A stretch of 64,000 nt of DNA from Geomesophilobacter sediminis (GTDB lineage: Bacteria; Desulfobacterota; Desulfuromonadia; Geobacterales; Geobacteraceae): contig NZ_JAEMHM010000006.1 of the NCBI RefSeq assembly GCF_016458275.1, positions 186,001-250,000 of the forward strand, read 5' to 3'. Both the position numbers and the translations under genes were made by a program. Under the pieces are notes generated by a model. The model was not told where the DNA came from and did not search any database. It worked only from the letters and a program-made list of their open reading frames with translations. Below, one piece after another: positions 33,457 through 41,511 of the stretch (position 1 is its first letter; each line of letters starts with the position of its first letter).

Positions 33457-33547
33457 GAAGTCCCCCTTTGCGAAGGGGGATTTGCCTTTAAGGTTTCATG
33501 AACCTCAGAACCAAATCCGCCCGCCCTCCTTTGCCAAAGGGGGGATC
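33457..33547. repeat. Repeat family F, MITE-like inverted repeat, copy 1
   Basis: Left arm TCCCCCTTTGCGAAGGGGGA then TTTGCCTTTAAGGTTT; right arm AACCTCAGAACCAAATCC then CCTCCTTTGCCAAAGGGGGG. Copy 2 at 62709-62826 has the same plan (GGATTTGCCGTTAGGTTT ... AACCTCAAAAACCGAATCC). Confidence 0.8.
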
Positions 33548-33589
33548 AAGGCCCGACGTTTTCTCAGGGGACAATTCTGAAGACCAACG

Positions 33590-33623
33590 AAAGAGGGCTC
33601 CCGCCGCAGCAGGAGCCTCTTTT
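33590..33623 (+). terminator. Terminator of the flhA-fliW operon
   Basis: AAAGAG-GCTCC pairs with GGAGC-CTCTTT (one bulged G) around a 10-base loop, followed by TTTTC. Confidence 0.7.
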
Positions 33624-33665
33624 CATTTGGTAACGAAAAAATATCTGCCCCGTGAATTTTTTTTC

Positions 33666-33692
33666 TAAAGTTCTGCGCAGCCAGGGCGATAA
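33666..33692 (+). promoter_or_regulatory. Sigma-28 promoter of fliC
   Basis: TAAA (33666-33669, in context CTAAAGTT), exactly 15 bases, then GGCGATAA (33685-33692). This matches TAAA-N15-GCCGATAA at all but one -10 base. Confidence 0.88.
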
Positions 33693-33806
33693 GTGCAGTA
33701 AATGCGTTTCCGAGCAAACAAAGACGACCGGTGATCCGGAAAGGAGGTCGGTGAATCTAGCAGTAAAGACGTCTTTAGTAGTTTCGGCAACAACCAACCA
33801 ACCAAA

Positions 33807-33840
33807 GGGGTAAGGAAACCCCGAAGACACTCAGGGAGGA
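33807..33840 (+). promoter_or_regulatory. Probable CsrA-binding sites in the fliC leader
   Basis: A 5-bp hairpin GGGGT/ACCCC (33807-33811, 33818-33822) displays the loop AAGGAA, a classical CsrA recognition geometry. A second GGA (CAGGGAGGA, 33832-33840) is the fliC ribosome-binding site itself. The hairpin-plus-SD layout parallels the Bacillus subtilis hag leader. Confidence 0.7.
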
Positions 33841-33847
33841 AATCACC

Positions 33848-34663
33848 ATGTTAACCGTCAACACTAACATCCAGTCGCTCAACGCTCAACGTAACCTCGT
33901 AGGTTCCCAGAACGCTCTCAACACCGCCATGCAGCGTCTCTCTTCCGGTCTGCGCATCAACAGCGCCGCGGACGACGCAGCAGGTCTCGCCATTTCGGAA
34001 GGCATGAAGGCCCAGGTTCGTTCCATGAACCAGGACGTTCGTAACGCCAACGACGGCGTTTCCATGTCGCAGGTCGCTGAGGGCGCCCTCAACGAGGTCA
34101 GCAACATCCTGAGCCGTATGCGCGAACTGGCAACCCAGTCGGCTACCGGTACCGTCGCCCAATCGCAGCGCTCCTACATCAACAGCGAATTCGGCCGACT
34201 GGCATCTGAGATCACCCGTATCGCTTCCGCTACCACCTTCAACGGGATTCACCTGCTGCGTTCCTCCAAGACCGTCACCATCCAGGTCGGGACCGGCAAC
34301 AACGCCTACGACCGCATCAACATCAACCTGTCTCAGATGGATGCCGGTACGCTGGGCGTCGGCGGCAACATCGATACTTCCGGTGCTGCTCAGACCATGT
34401 TGGACAGCATCGACACCGCGATTTCCAAGGTCTCCTCTTCCCGTGCGAACCTTGGTGCGGTGCAGAATCGCTTCCAGTCGGTCATCAACAACCTGCAGGT
34501 TGCGGCACAGAACACCACCGCTGCCCAGTCCCGTATCGCGGATGCCGACGTGGCTTCCGAGACCGCAAACCTGACCCGGGCCCAGATCCTGAACCAGTCC
34601 GGTATCGCGATCCTGGCGCAGGCCAACCAGCTGCCGCAGTCCGCGCTCAAACTCTTGGGCTAG
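33848..34663 (+). CDS. fliC: Flagellin, short form
   Basis: 271-aa flagellin made only of the conserved D0/D1 ends: N-terminal TNIQSLNAQRNLVGSQNALN, INSAADDAAGLAISEGMKAQ, and C-terminal DADVASETANLTRAQILNQS, GIAILAQANQLPQ. There is no variable D2/D3 domain. Codon choice shifts toward the T-ending codons CGT, GCT and TCT compared with neighbours, as expected for a very highly expressed protein. Serines and threonines in the middle (about 105-200) are likely glycosylation sites for the sugar made by the 37.9-48.8 kb operon (inference). Confidence 0.97.
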   Translation: MLTVNTNIQSLNAQRNLVGSQNALNTAMQRLSSGLRINSAADDAAGLAISEGMKAQVRSMNQDVRNANDGVSMSQVAEGALNEVSNILSRMRELATQSATGTVAQSQRSYINSEFGRLASEITRIASATTFNGIHLLRSSKTVTIQVGTGNNAYDRININLSQMDAGTLGVGGNIDTSGAAQTMLDSIDTAISKVSSSRANLGAVQNRFQSVINNLQVAAQNTTAAQSRIADADVASETANLTRAQILNQSGIAILAQANQLPQSALKLLG

Positions 34664-34687
34664 GATTGACAGTAGGTAACTGAACGG

Positions 34688-34717
34688 AGGGGGAGGGCGC
34701 AAGCTCTCCCCCTTTTT
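34688..34717 (+). terminator. Terminator after fliC
   Basis: GGGGGAG and CTCCCCC pair across GGCGCAAGCT, followed by TTTTT. Confidence 0.88.
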
Positions 34718-34734
34718 CTTTACAAAAAATGACT

Positions 34735-34761
34735 CAAGGGAGTTCTCGGCGCCGCCGATAA
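34735..34761 (+). promoter_or_regulatory. Sigma-28 promoter of fliD
   Basis: GCCGATAA (34754-34761) is a perfect sigma-28 -10. The -35 side is CTCAAGG, a weaker match (TCAA 16 bases upstream). Predicted start near 34769. Confidence 0.7.
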
Positions 34762-34849
34762 GTAGAGTGAGTCCAGAGACGGGACTGTCGGTTATTTGAC
34801 CCCGACGAAAGGCACGCGCCTTGCAGCAGGAAGTAGATGGGAGGATCAC

Positions 34850-36235
34850 ATGTCATCAATAACCTTTAGCGGTCTGGCAACCGGCATCGACACCGCATCG
34901 ATCATCTCCAAGCTGATGGACGTGGAGCGTGCGCCGGAAAAGGTGATGCAGCAACAGCAGTCAACCTACCAGTCCCAGTCGGATGCCTACTCCAAGCTGG
35001 AGACTGCGCTCAACAGTCTGCAGACCACCATGCAGGGTATGAACAGCCTCTCCGGTCTGAAGGCGATGACAACATCGGTCGGCGACAGTACGGTCGCCTC
35101 GGTCACCGCATCGAGCACCGCGGCGGCGGGGAGCCACACCCTGACTGTCAACACTTTGGCGCGTTCCCAGCGTCAGGTCTCCGTGGGGTACGCTGACGGC
35201 GCCACGTTCGGTACCGGAGCTTTTACCATCGACGACGGCTCGGGAAACGTCAAATCGGTAAACATCGACTCAAGCAACAACACCCTGCAAGGCATCGTAT
35301 CGGCCATCAACAGCTCTGGGGCCAACGTCACCGCCTCCATTATCAATGACGGGTCTTCGACACCGAACCGGTTGGTGATTACCGGCAACGACACCAAGAA
35401 CTACACTGTCGACTTCTCCGGCCTCGGCACCGGTCCCACGCTCCTCGACTCGAGTGACCCCAGCTACCAGGCCGGGGTTAACGCCTCCTTCACCCTGGAC
35501 GGTGTCAGCATGACTAAAACCTCCAACACGGTGACCGATGCGCTGTCCGGCGTCACGCTGAACCTTCTCAAGGAGGGAACGACTACGAGCTTCAGCGTGG
35601 CGAACGACACCACCAGCGTGACCAATAAGATCAACGCCTTCGTAACCGCCTACAACACTGCCATTACCCAGATCAACGCACAGTCCACGTACAACAGTGA
35701 CACGAAGACCGCTGGCGTACTCTCCGGCGACTCCACTTTGCGTACCATCCAAAACACGTTGCAAAACTTGCTTACTTCGACGGTCTCCGGCGTGAGCGGT
35801 CCTTACACTAACCTGGCGCAACTCGGCATCACCTCCGATAAGTCAGACGGCACCCTCTCCGTGGATTCCACCAAGCTTTCCGCCGCCCTGTCCAACAACT
35901 TTAACGGCGTAATGGACCTCTTTACCCACAACGTCGGCACCTTCGCCAACCATGCCACCAACGAATACGGCATTGCGGAGCAGTTCAACAAGGCCATCCA
36001 AGGTATGGTGGACACAGCGACTAACAATGGGCTACTGGAAACCAGAATTCAAGGGCTACAGAAGAGCATTTCGGGCATCGACGATCAGATCAGTTCTATG
36101 GAAGTCCGCATCTCCGCAATGCAACTCAACCTTCAGACTCAGTACAGCAACATGGAGAGCATCGTCAGCAGCCTGAAGAGTCAGGGGAGCTACCTCACCT
36201 CCGCGCTCAGTAGTTCCAGCAGTACCAGCGCTTAA
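34850..36235 (+). CDS. fliD: Flagellar filament cap protein FliD
   Basis: 461-aa filament cap (HAP2). N-terminal MSSITFSGLATGIDTASIIS and KLMDVERAPEKVM, and C-terminal helices QGLQKSISGIDDQISSMEVR, LNLQTQYSNMESIVSSLKSQ then GSYLTSAL mark the family; the centre is Ser/Thr/Asn-rich. GGGAGGATCAC precedes ATG 34850. fliS follows after 36 bases including a GTGCCC-TAA-GGGCAC hairpin (36245-36259) just before the fliS ribosome-binding site. Confidence 0.95.
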   Translation: MSSITFSGLATGIDTASIISKLMDVERAPEKVMQQQQSTYQSQSDAYSKLETALNSLQTTMQGMNSLSGLKAMTTSVGDSTVASVTASSTAAAGSHTLTVNTLARSQRQVSVGYADGATFGTGAFTIDDGSGNVKSVNIDSSNNTLQGIVSAINSSGANVTASIINDGSSTPNRLVITGNDTKNYTVDFSGLGTGPTLLDSSDPSYQAGVNASFTLDGVSMTKTSNTVTDALSGVTLNLLKEGTTTSFSVANDTTSVTNKINAFVTAYNTAITQINAQSTYNSDTKTAGVLSGDSTLRTIQNTLQNLLTSTVSGVSGPYTNLAQLGITSDKSDGTLSVDSTKLSAALSNNFNGVMDLFTHNVGTFANHATNEYGIAEQFNKAIQGMVDTATNNGLLETRIQGLQKSISGIDDQISSMEVRISAMQLNLQTQYSNMESIVSSLKSQGSYLTSALSSSSSTSA

Positions 36236-36271
36236 CCAATCACCGTGCCCTAAGGGCACTGGAGGATAGCA

Positions 36272-36700
36272 ATGCCGGCCAACTTCAACCCCTACAAGCA
36301 GACCCAGATCACTACCGCCTCTCCGGAGAAACTCCTCCTCATGCTGTACGATGGCGCAATCAGCAACTGTCGCCAAGCTCAGGACCGGCTTTCCCGAAAG
36401 GACCTGGCTGGCAAAGGAGTCTACATCGGAAAGGCTCTTGCCATCGTCGGAGAGCTGCTGAGTACCCTCAATCATGAGGTTGGCGGGGACATTGCTGTAA
36501 ACCTGGAGCGTCTCTACATGTACGTGATGGATGAACTGACGCGGGCGAACGTCGAGGGCCGGGCGAAATCGTTGGACGACGCAATGCAGGTGATGTCCAC
36601 CCTCCGCGAGGCGTGGACTCAGGCGATCGAGCAACAGCGGAATGAGCGGTGCCTGGCGTCGGCGCCGGCACCGGTGGGCAGGATGGCTGCTGCGGGGTGA
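36272..36700 (+). CDS. fliS: Flagellin export chaperone FliS
   Basis: 142-aa four-helix chaperone that keeps flagellin unpolymerised before export. YKQTQITTASPEKLLLMLYD, GAISNCRQAQ and VGELLSTLNHEVGGDIAVNL with LYMYVMDEL are the standard blocks. GGAGGATAGCA precedes the ATG. Its stop codon overlaps the start of the next gene. Confidence 0.95.
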   Translation: MPANFNPYKQTQITTASPEKLLLMLYDGAISNCRQAQDRLSRKDLAGKGVYIGKALAIVGELLSTLNHEVGGDIAVNLERLYMYVMDELTRANVEGRAKSLDDAMQVMSTLREAWTQAIEQQRNERCLASAPAPVGRMAAAG

Positions 36701-37104
36701 TTGTGGACGAGACGAATCTTCCCTATCTCGTTGGACGCTGTAAGGAGGAGTACCTCCGGCTGCTGAATGCCGCCTCGGAACTCCTTCGCGACTTCGATGT
36801 CTACACCGAAGGAGGCCCAGGCGATTTGCTGGCTCGACGTCAGGAGATCGTCGCGTCTCTGCAGCGGATCGATGGCGCTCTGAAACGGCGCCAGACGCAA
36901 GCCGGAGATCAGCGGCTGTTAGAAGAGTTGACCGAGTTTCGCAAGGCGACCACGGAGCGGATCCTGGAACTTGACGCGATGGTAATGGCGCTGGCAAGGG
37001 AGCGACAGGCGACGATCCGGACCAAGCTTTCACGGGTTTCCAACAGTAAGAGTGCGGTATCCGCGTACACGGACCACGCTGGAGGGCGTCGGCACGCTCG
37101 GTAA
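36697..37104 (+). CDS. Small coiled-coil flagellar protein, FliT-like position
   Basis: 135-aa mostly helical, charged protein. Start taken as GTG 36697, forming a GTGA overlap with the fliS stop; GTG 36703 is equally possible. Residues LPYLVGRCKEEYLRLLNAAS and ELDAMVMALARERQATIRTK suggest a helical hairpin. By position after fliD-fliS it may be a FliT-type chaperone, but sequence alone does not prove it. It ends before a strong terminator at 37149. Confidence 0.75.
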   Translation: MIVDETNLPYLVGRCKEEYLRLLNAASELLRDFDVYTEGGPGDLLARRQEIVASLQRIDGALKRRQTQAGDQRLLEELTEFRKATTERILELDAMVMALARERQATIRTKLSRVSNSKSAVSAYTDHAGGRRHAR

Positions 37105-37148
37105 GGAGAGCCTCGGCACGGAAGGCTGGTGAGAAGGAAGCAACAGAG

Positions 37149-37183
37149 ACGGGCGGGATCGAAAGATCCCGCCCGTTTTTTTT
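37149..37183 (+). terminator. Terminator of the fliD-fliS operon
   Basis: ACGGGCGGGATC and GATCCCGCCCGT form a 12-bp stem with a GAAA tetraloop and an eight-T run. Confidence 0.93.
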
Positions 37184-37815
37184 ATTGATAGAAAATGACG
37201 AATCGCTCTGGTGATTAAATTGTGGTTATTAACTGTTAAAAATTGACGTATCCCACTGCTGTCCAATGGTTGATTCATAAAAGAAGAGGCTCGAAGAGCT
37301 ACTTGTGTCATATTGACTTCGCCAAAAGAGCAATTCAGGCAACCAACAATCACTACTGCACAAAAACTAGCACAGTGCATAATGTAAATTATTTCTATCG
37401 CGAAGTAACCTACTTCGAGCATAGAGTCACTAATTCAGAGCATGGAGTAACTTACATCATGCATGAAGTAAGTTATTCCATGCATGATGTAATATTTACC
37501 GAGTACGAAATGAGTGTTTTTATAATGAGCTGAAATGCATTGAACGTTGTGTTTGTTGGTTTTTAACTCTAAGCAAATTACTTACAGTACGAAGCGAATT
37601 ATTTTTCGAGAAAGGTAAATTACTTCGAGCATGACATAACTTACTTAAAACGAACAAGGCATGTTATTTGCGAGAGGAAGCTTCAGCCTATCGAAGCCAT
37701 GACAGCAGTGGGGCTGGAGGCATAAGTACGGACACCGGGAAAGATGGCGCTGTCTCGGTAAGTTGGTAAATCGGTCGATACGAATCGGCTAGTTTATTTC
37801 TCCTGATGAAACTGG
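37184..37815. other. AT-rich gap with a periodic array and possible non-coding transcript
   Basis: About 630 bases of low GC between the flagellar and sugar operons. The region 37379-37672 is a 21-bp periodic array (separate entry). 37673-37815 is less AT-rich and can fold (GACAGC near 37702 with GCTGTC near 37769; TCGGTCGATACGAATCGG near 37781). An open frame at 37243-37533 has no ribosome-binding site and I do not call it a gene. The stretch ends in a terminator at 37816. Confidence 0.7.
37379..37672. repeat. Degenerate 21-bp tandem array, 14 in-phase units
   Basis: Units start every 21 bases from 37379. Well-conserved units begin at 37400, 37421, 37442, 37463, 37484, 37568, 37589, 37610 and 37631; three at 37505-37567 are weak. 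Consensus about ATGAAGTAACTTACTTCGAGC, with a palindromic core GTAAnTTAC. In one frame each unit encodes a heptad such as EVTYFEH, GVTYIMH, EVSYSMH, KVNYFEH; stop codons at 37532 and 37570 interrupt that frame. Confidence 0.8.
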
Positions 37816-37851
37816 AAAGGCGGCTCTCGAATACGAGGGCCGCCTTTTTTT
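37816..37851 (+). terminator. Plus-strand terminator without an upstream gene
   Basis: GGCGGCTCTCG pairs with CGAGGGCCGCC around AATA, followed by seven T. The T-run is on the plus-strand side; the minus side has only three A, so it is a poor terminator for the convergent maf gene. Confidence 0.8.
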
Positions 37852-37895
37852 GTAGACACGGTGAAGTTAAAAGCAGGGCTTACCAAGCACAAGCA

Positions 37896-40418
37896 TCACG
37901 TGTTGATTGGAGCTGAAAGATTCAGTTCGTCAAGGAACCGCTGGGCGGCGCTGTTTTGCGGGTCCTTCGCCAGGATGCGCTGGAACAATTCGCGGGCCCC
38001 GTCGGTAATGCCGGCTTCCTGGCAGAACATCGCGAGCCTCATCATGGCGCTTGGGTCGTCCGGGACCATACCCAGATAGCGGTTATAGCAGTTGAACGCA
38101 TCCTCGAAACGTCCGATGGCTTTAAGGAGGTCGCCATACGGCGGGAGATAGGCCGGCGAGATCCCGGAGAGGCAGTCCAGGGCAAGGATGGCGTTGTCAA
38201 CGTCGCCGGCATTGAGGGAGAGCGACGCGATCTGCAGCAGCGCGTCTTCGGTTAGGGGGCTTCCTTCCTCGAGCAGGGGTTGGTAGTTATCCATCGCTTC
38301 GGTCGGATTTTCCCGGAGCTCGGCGATCAGCCCTCTGATGAAGTTTAGATAGGGACGTGCCTTTTCTGGGTCCGGATGTTTTGCCAACCCCTCCGCCATG
38401 TTTTGCAGGTCATCGAGCTTCTTTCGGCCGAAGAGAAGCTGGGCCTTCGAGCGGGTGTGCCGCACGTCGTGAATCTGCTCGAGTGTAATAACCTGCTCGG
38501 TCCGCTCTTCGGTCATCATCATTTCGAAGGCGTTTTCCAATTCCCGGGCGCGGTCTCGCTCCTCGCCCGACATGACGGCGTCTACCTCCGGATGCTTCTG
38601 GCGCAGGATGCGTAGCCGTCCGGGTTGCTCATCTTTCTCCCACTGGGTGAAAACAAGATCGAATTTAGGATGGCTCTTATCCTCTTCAATCCTTGCCGCG
38701 ACCCGATCCAAGGTCTCGTCCATGAGTTTGATAAGAGTCTCGGTTCCCTCGATGTAGCTTTCGTAGTAGTCCCGCGTCGCTGTTTCGATTTGTTCGTCCG
38801 TCCAGTCGGCAGGCTCAGTCGGGGCTTTCAGGATGCGGAGAAATTTCTTCAGACCGAACTGCTTCACCAACAGAGTGAATTCAGCGTATCGCTGGTCCAG
38901 ACGGCGTTCGATCTTGTCCATCCGGATCTTGTGCCGGAAGTCGCGCTCGCGGCCGTTGGTGCCGAAAAGTCCGTCCGCGCATTGGAGCGCCTCGCGGGAG
39001 AGGTTGAGGATCTCCTGAAAGGAACGGCGGGCCCGCGAGAGTTCCTTTTGCACCAGGCGGTAGTGGCTCAACCGGTTTTGAGAAGTTGGCTCGGGAACCA
39101 TGCGGTTGATCAGCGCTGCGGGAGTTTCTTCGGCTGGAGCGACGACAAAATCGTCAATGGCGACGAAATCGATGAGGGGCACTTTGGCAGCGCTCTTGGC
39201 GCAGTTGTAGAGTTTATGGCCATGTGCCTGGGCGAGGCGCGCTTGGACGGTGAGTGCGCGGAGTGCTTCGGCGTATCCGGGGTTGGTATCAGCATGCCAG
39301 CCGCCATATGTTTCGATCCGCTTCGAAACCCGGCTCAGGTCGGGTCCCACCTTGTCTTCGTTGCTCCCGGCGGCGTGGGTCTGCCCTTGGGGGGTGAAGC
39401 AGAGATCGATGCCGGCGAGAATGATTTCGGAACAGCCGAGGTTCATCGCAATCGAGAGCGCAAAGTTACCGACGGTAGGGCCGGTATAGAGGAGGGTGTC
39501 AGCATTGAGCGGCGTTTTCCAAGGGAAAAGCGATGAGGTATACACGCTCCGACCATGCCACTGGCTCACTAGGAGCTGCGAAGCGTGGTGACTGTTGACG
39601 AGGAGCGGGCCGTCGCTTCCCCCGGGGAACCGGAGCAATTCGCGGCTGACTTCAAAGCTGATTCGCTGGGGGTCAACGGTTGCCACGATGTGGGGGACGA
39701 TGCCGTGGGCAAGGAGGATCTTGCTGATGCGCGAGACGGCGATGATCACGACCCGGTCCCGATTTTCCCGCACCCACGGGAGGGCTTCGAGCAGCGAGGG
39801 CCCCCCCGCCAGCACAATGGCGGTTCTCCCGGCAAAAGCGCCGGCGAGGGTCTGGGCGAAGCCGATCTTATTGTCGGCCACGTTTTGAACTTGCCGGATG
39901 ATAAACAGCTTGCAGTTGATCGAAGCCTGGATCATGTGCAGGCGCTTGTTGAGCTCCAGACCGAGATCCCAAGATATAACCTGGTAGTCGGGAAGGTAGG
40001 CGTCGCTCGAGGCGACCGAATTCTGAAGCCGGACCGCGTCCAGGAGGACGTATTCCTCGAACTGGAGCTGTGCCGCTTCCTCCTCCCATCGATCCACGGT
40101 GGTCACGACGATCTCTTCCGGCAGTCCAACGAGGGCTCCCCCCGCAGTGATAGTGGCCAGTACCTCGGGGAGTTCGACGAAGAGGTAGCGGGTCCCTATC
40201 GGGATCCCTTTTTTAGCCAGGTACTGCGGGAAGACGCCGGAATCGGTGCCGACGACCACGTAGAGCTGGTATTCGAGAAATAGGGAATCCCCGAACAGGG
40301 ATTGGTAGAGCGACTCAGATCCCACTGAGTTGAAAGCCGAACGGTTAACCGCATAGAGGTAGCGGTCACCGAATCGGTTGACCATGAAGACTCCCAAGGG
40401 ATTTTCGACGTTTTCCAT
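37896..40418 (-). CDS. Maf-type (DUF115) motility-associated glycosyltransferase with TPR tail
   Basis: 840-aa motility accessory factor. The central DUF115 domain contains the nucleotide-sugar loop AIVLAGGPSLLEALPWVREN (about 200-219), ATVDPQRISFEV, TGPTVGNFALSIAMNLGCSE and AGIDLCF. The C-terminal part (about 690-835) has tetratricopeptide-like repeats. Proteins of this family attach pseudaminic or legionaminic acid to flagellin Ser/Thr in the cytoplasm before export. ATG 40418 has AAGGAGTGTC; last gene of the operon, 30 bases after pseI. Confidence 0.92.
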   Translation of the reverse strand: MENVENPLGVFMVNRFGDRYLYAVNRSAFNSVGSESLYQSLFGDSLFLEYQLYVVVGTDSGVFPQYLAKKGIPIGTRYLFVELPEVLATITAGGALVGLPEEIVVTTVDRWEEEAAQLQFEEYVLLDAVRLQNSVASSDAYLPDYQVISWDLGLELNKRLHMIQASINCKLFIIRQVQNVADNKIGFAQTLAGAFAGRTAIVLAGGPSLLEALPWVRENRDRVVIIAVSRISKILLAHGIVPHIVATVDPQRISFEVSRELLRFPGGSDGPLLVNSHHASQLLVSQWHGRSVYTSSLFPWKTPLNADTLLYTGPTVGNFALSIAMNLGCSEIILAGIDLCFTPQGQTHAAGSNEDKVGPDLSRVSKRIETYGGWHADTNPGYAEALRALTVQARLAQAHGHKLYNCAKSAAKVPLIDFVAIDDFVVAPAEETPAALINRMVPEPTSQNRLSHYRLVQKELSRARRSFQEILNLSREALQCADGLFGTNGRERDFRHKIRMDKIERRLDQRYAEFTLLVKQFGLKKFLRILKAPTEPADWTDEQIETATRDYYESYIEGTETLIKLMDETLDRVAARIEEDKSHPKFDLVFTQWEKDEQPGRLRILRQKHPEVDAVMSGEERDRARELENAFEMMMTEERTEQVITLEQIHDVRHTRSKAQLLFGRKKLDDLQNMAEGLAKHPDPEKARPYLNFIRGLIAELRENPTEAMDNYQPLLEEGSPLTEDALLQIASLSLNAGDVDNAILALDCLSGISPAYLPPYGDLLKAIGRFEDAFNCYNRYLGMVPDDPSAMMRLAMFCQEAGITDGARELFQRILAKDPQNSAAQRFLDELNLSAPINT

Positions 40419-40448
40419 GACACTCCTTTTGTACAACTCACTGCCCAG

Positions 40449-41498
40449 CTATTCGCTCAGCAACAGATCCCAATCAAGTGGTGTTCCTTTCTTGACGTCC
40501 CGTACTACCTTCTTGCCCAGAAACAGTTCCAGAAATTTCGGGGCAAGCCCTAGTCCAGGTCTGATCGCCCGGAGATTGTCAGCGCAGAAGGTATCCCCCT
40601 CGCACATATCCTGTATCACGTAGAGGGAGCGGCGGTACCTCAGCGAGGGAAGCTCCTTTTCGGTGGGGCCGTAGGCGACTTTTCCCAGCGACTGCCAGGC
40701 ACGCAACGATTCCTCGACCAGGGACCTGGTCTCCTCCGGTTCCAGCGAGAAGGTGGAGTCGACCCCGCCGTCGGCGCGACGCAGGGTGAAATGCTTCTCG
40801 ATAACCGTGGCCCCAAGGGCTACCGCCGCCACCGCAACCCCTACCCCCATCGAGTGGTCGGAAATGCCGACCTCGCAGTCGAACAGCTCACGCAGGTGGG
40901 GTATGGTCCGGATGTTGGTGTTCTCTGGCGTAGCGGGATAGGTGCTGGTGCACTTGAGGAGGATGATGTCGCGGCACCCGCCGGCTCGGGCGGTGCGGAC
41001 GGTCTCGTCAAGTTCGGCTAGGGAGGCCATGCCGGTCGAGATAATCATCGGTTTTCCGGTGGCAGCTACCTTGCGGATGAGCGGCAGGTCCGTGTTCTCG
41101 TACGAGGCAATCTTGTAGCAGGGGACCTCCAGGGCCTCGAGAAACTCGACGGCGCTCTCGTCGAAGGGGGTGCTGAAGCAGATTAAGCCAAGTTCCCGGC
41201 AGCGCTCGAAGATCGGTCGGTGCCATTCCCAGGGGGTGTGGGCCTGCTGGTAAAGATCGTAGAGCGAGTTCCCCTTCCAGAGGTTATTGGGGTCGCTGAT
41301 GAAGAACTCCCCCTCTTTCAGGTCAAGAGTCATGGTGTCGGCGGTATAGGTCTGCAGCTTCAGGGCGTGCGCCCCCGTTTTTGCCGCTGCCTCGACGATG
41401 TCCAGCGCCCGTTCCAGCGACTGGTTGTGATTGCCCGACATTTCGGCGATGACGAAGGGGGGATGGCTTGCGCCGATCTCGCGGTTGCCGATCTTCAT
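40449..41498 (-). CDS. pseI: Pseudaminic acid synthase PseI
   Basis: 349-aa NeuB-family enzyme condensing 2,4-diacetamido-2,4,6-trideoxy-L-altrose with phosphoenolpyruvate. TIM-barrel blocks FVIAEMSGNHNQSLERALDI, ALKLQTYTADTMTL, STPFDESAVEFLE, GISDHSMG and EKHFTL, then a C-terminal antifreeze-like SAF domain (about 290-349). PseI rather than NeuB or LegI is inferred from the surrounding PseB/C/F/G set. AAGGAGCAGCTACT precedes the ATG; 13 bases separate it from the wbqC-like gene. Confidence 0.93.
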   Translation of the reverse strand: MKIGNREIGASHPPFVIAEMSGNHNQSLERALDIVEAAAKTGAHALKLQTYTADTMTLDLKEGEFFISDPNNLWKGNSLYDLYQQAHTPWEWHRPIFERCRELGLICFSTPFDESAVEFLEALEVPCYKIASYENTDLPLIRKVAATGKPMIISTGMASLAELDETVRTARAGGCRDIILLKCTSTYPATPENTNIRTIPHLRELFDCEVGISDHSMGVGVAVAAVALGATVIEKHFTLRRADGGVDSTFSLEPEETRSLVEESLRAWQSLGKVAYGPTEKELPSLRYRRSLYVIQDMCEGDTFCADNLRAIRPGLGLAPKFLELFLGKKVVRDVKKGTPLDWDLLLSE

Positions 41499-41511
41499 AG
41501 TAGCTGCTCCT

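Larger units (their letters stand above)
33435..33847. other. 413-base fliW-fliC gap
   Basis: No gene. It contains, in order, a hairpin-forming family F element (33457-33547), the operon terminator (33590-33623), the fliC sigma-28 promoter (33666-33692) and a roughly 150-base fliC leader with two likely CsrA sites (33807-33840). Confidence 0.8.

Noticed and set aside
37243-37533. A 96-codon frame over the 21-bp array
   Set aside because: Begins with TTG without a ribosome-binding site, half of it is non-repetitive and unlike any family I know, and the repeat continues past its stop. Kept as a repeat rather than a gene.
37379-37672. CRISPR array
   Set aside because: Units are contiguous and degenerate with no spacers of independent sequence, and no cas genes are nearby.
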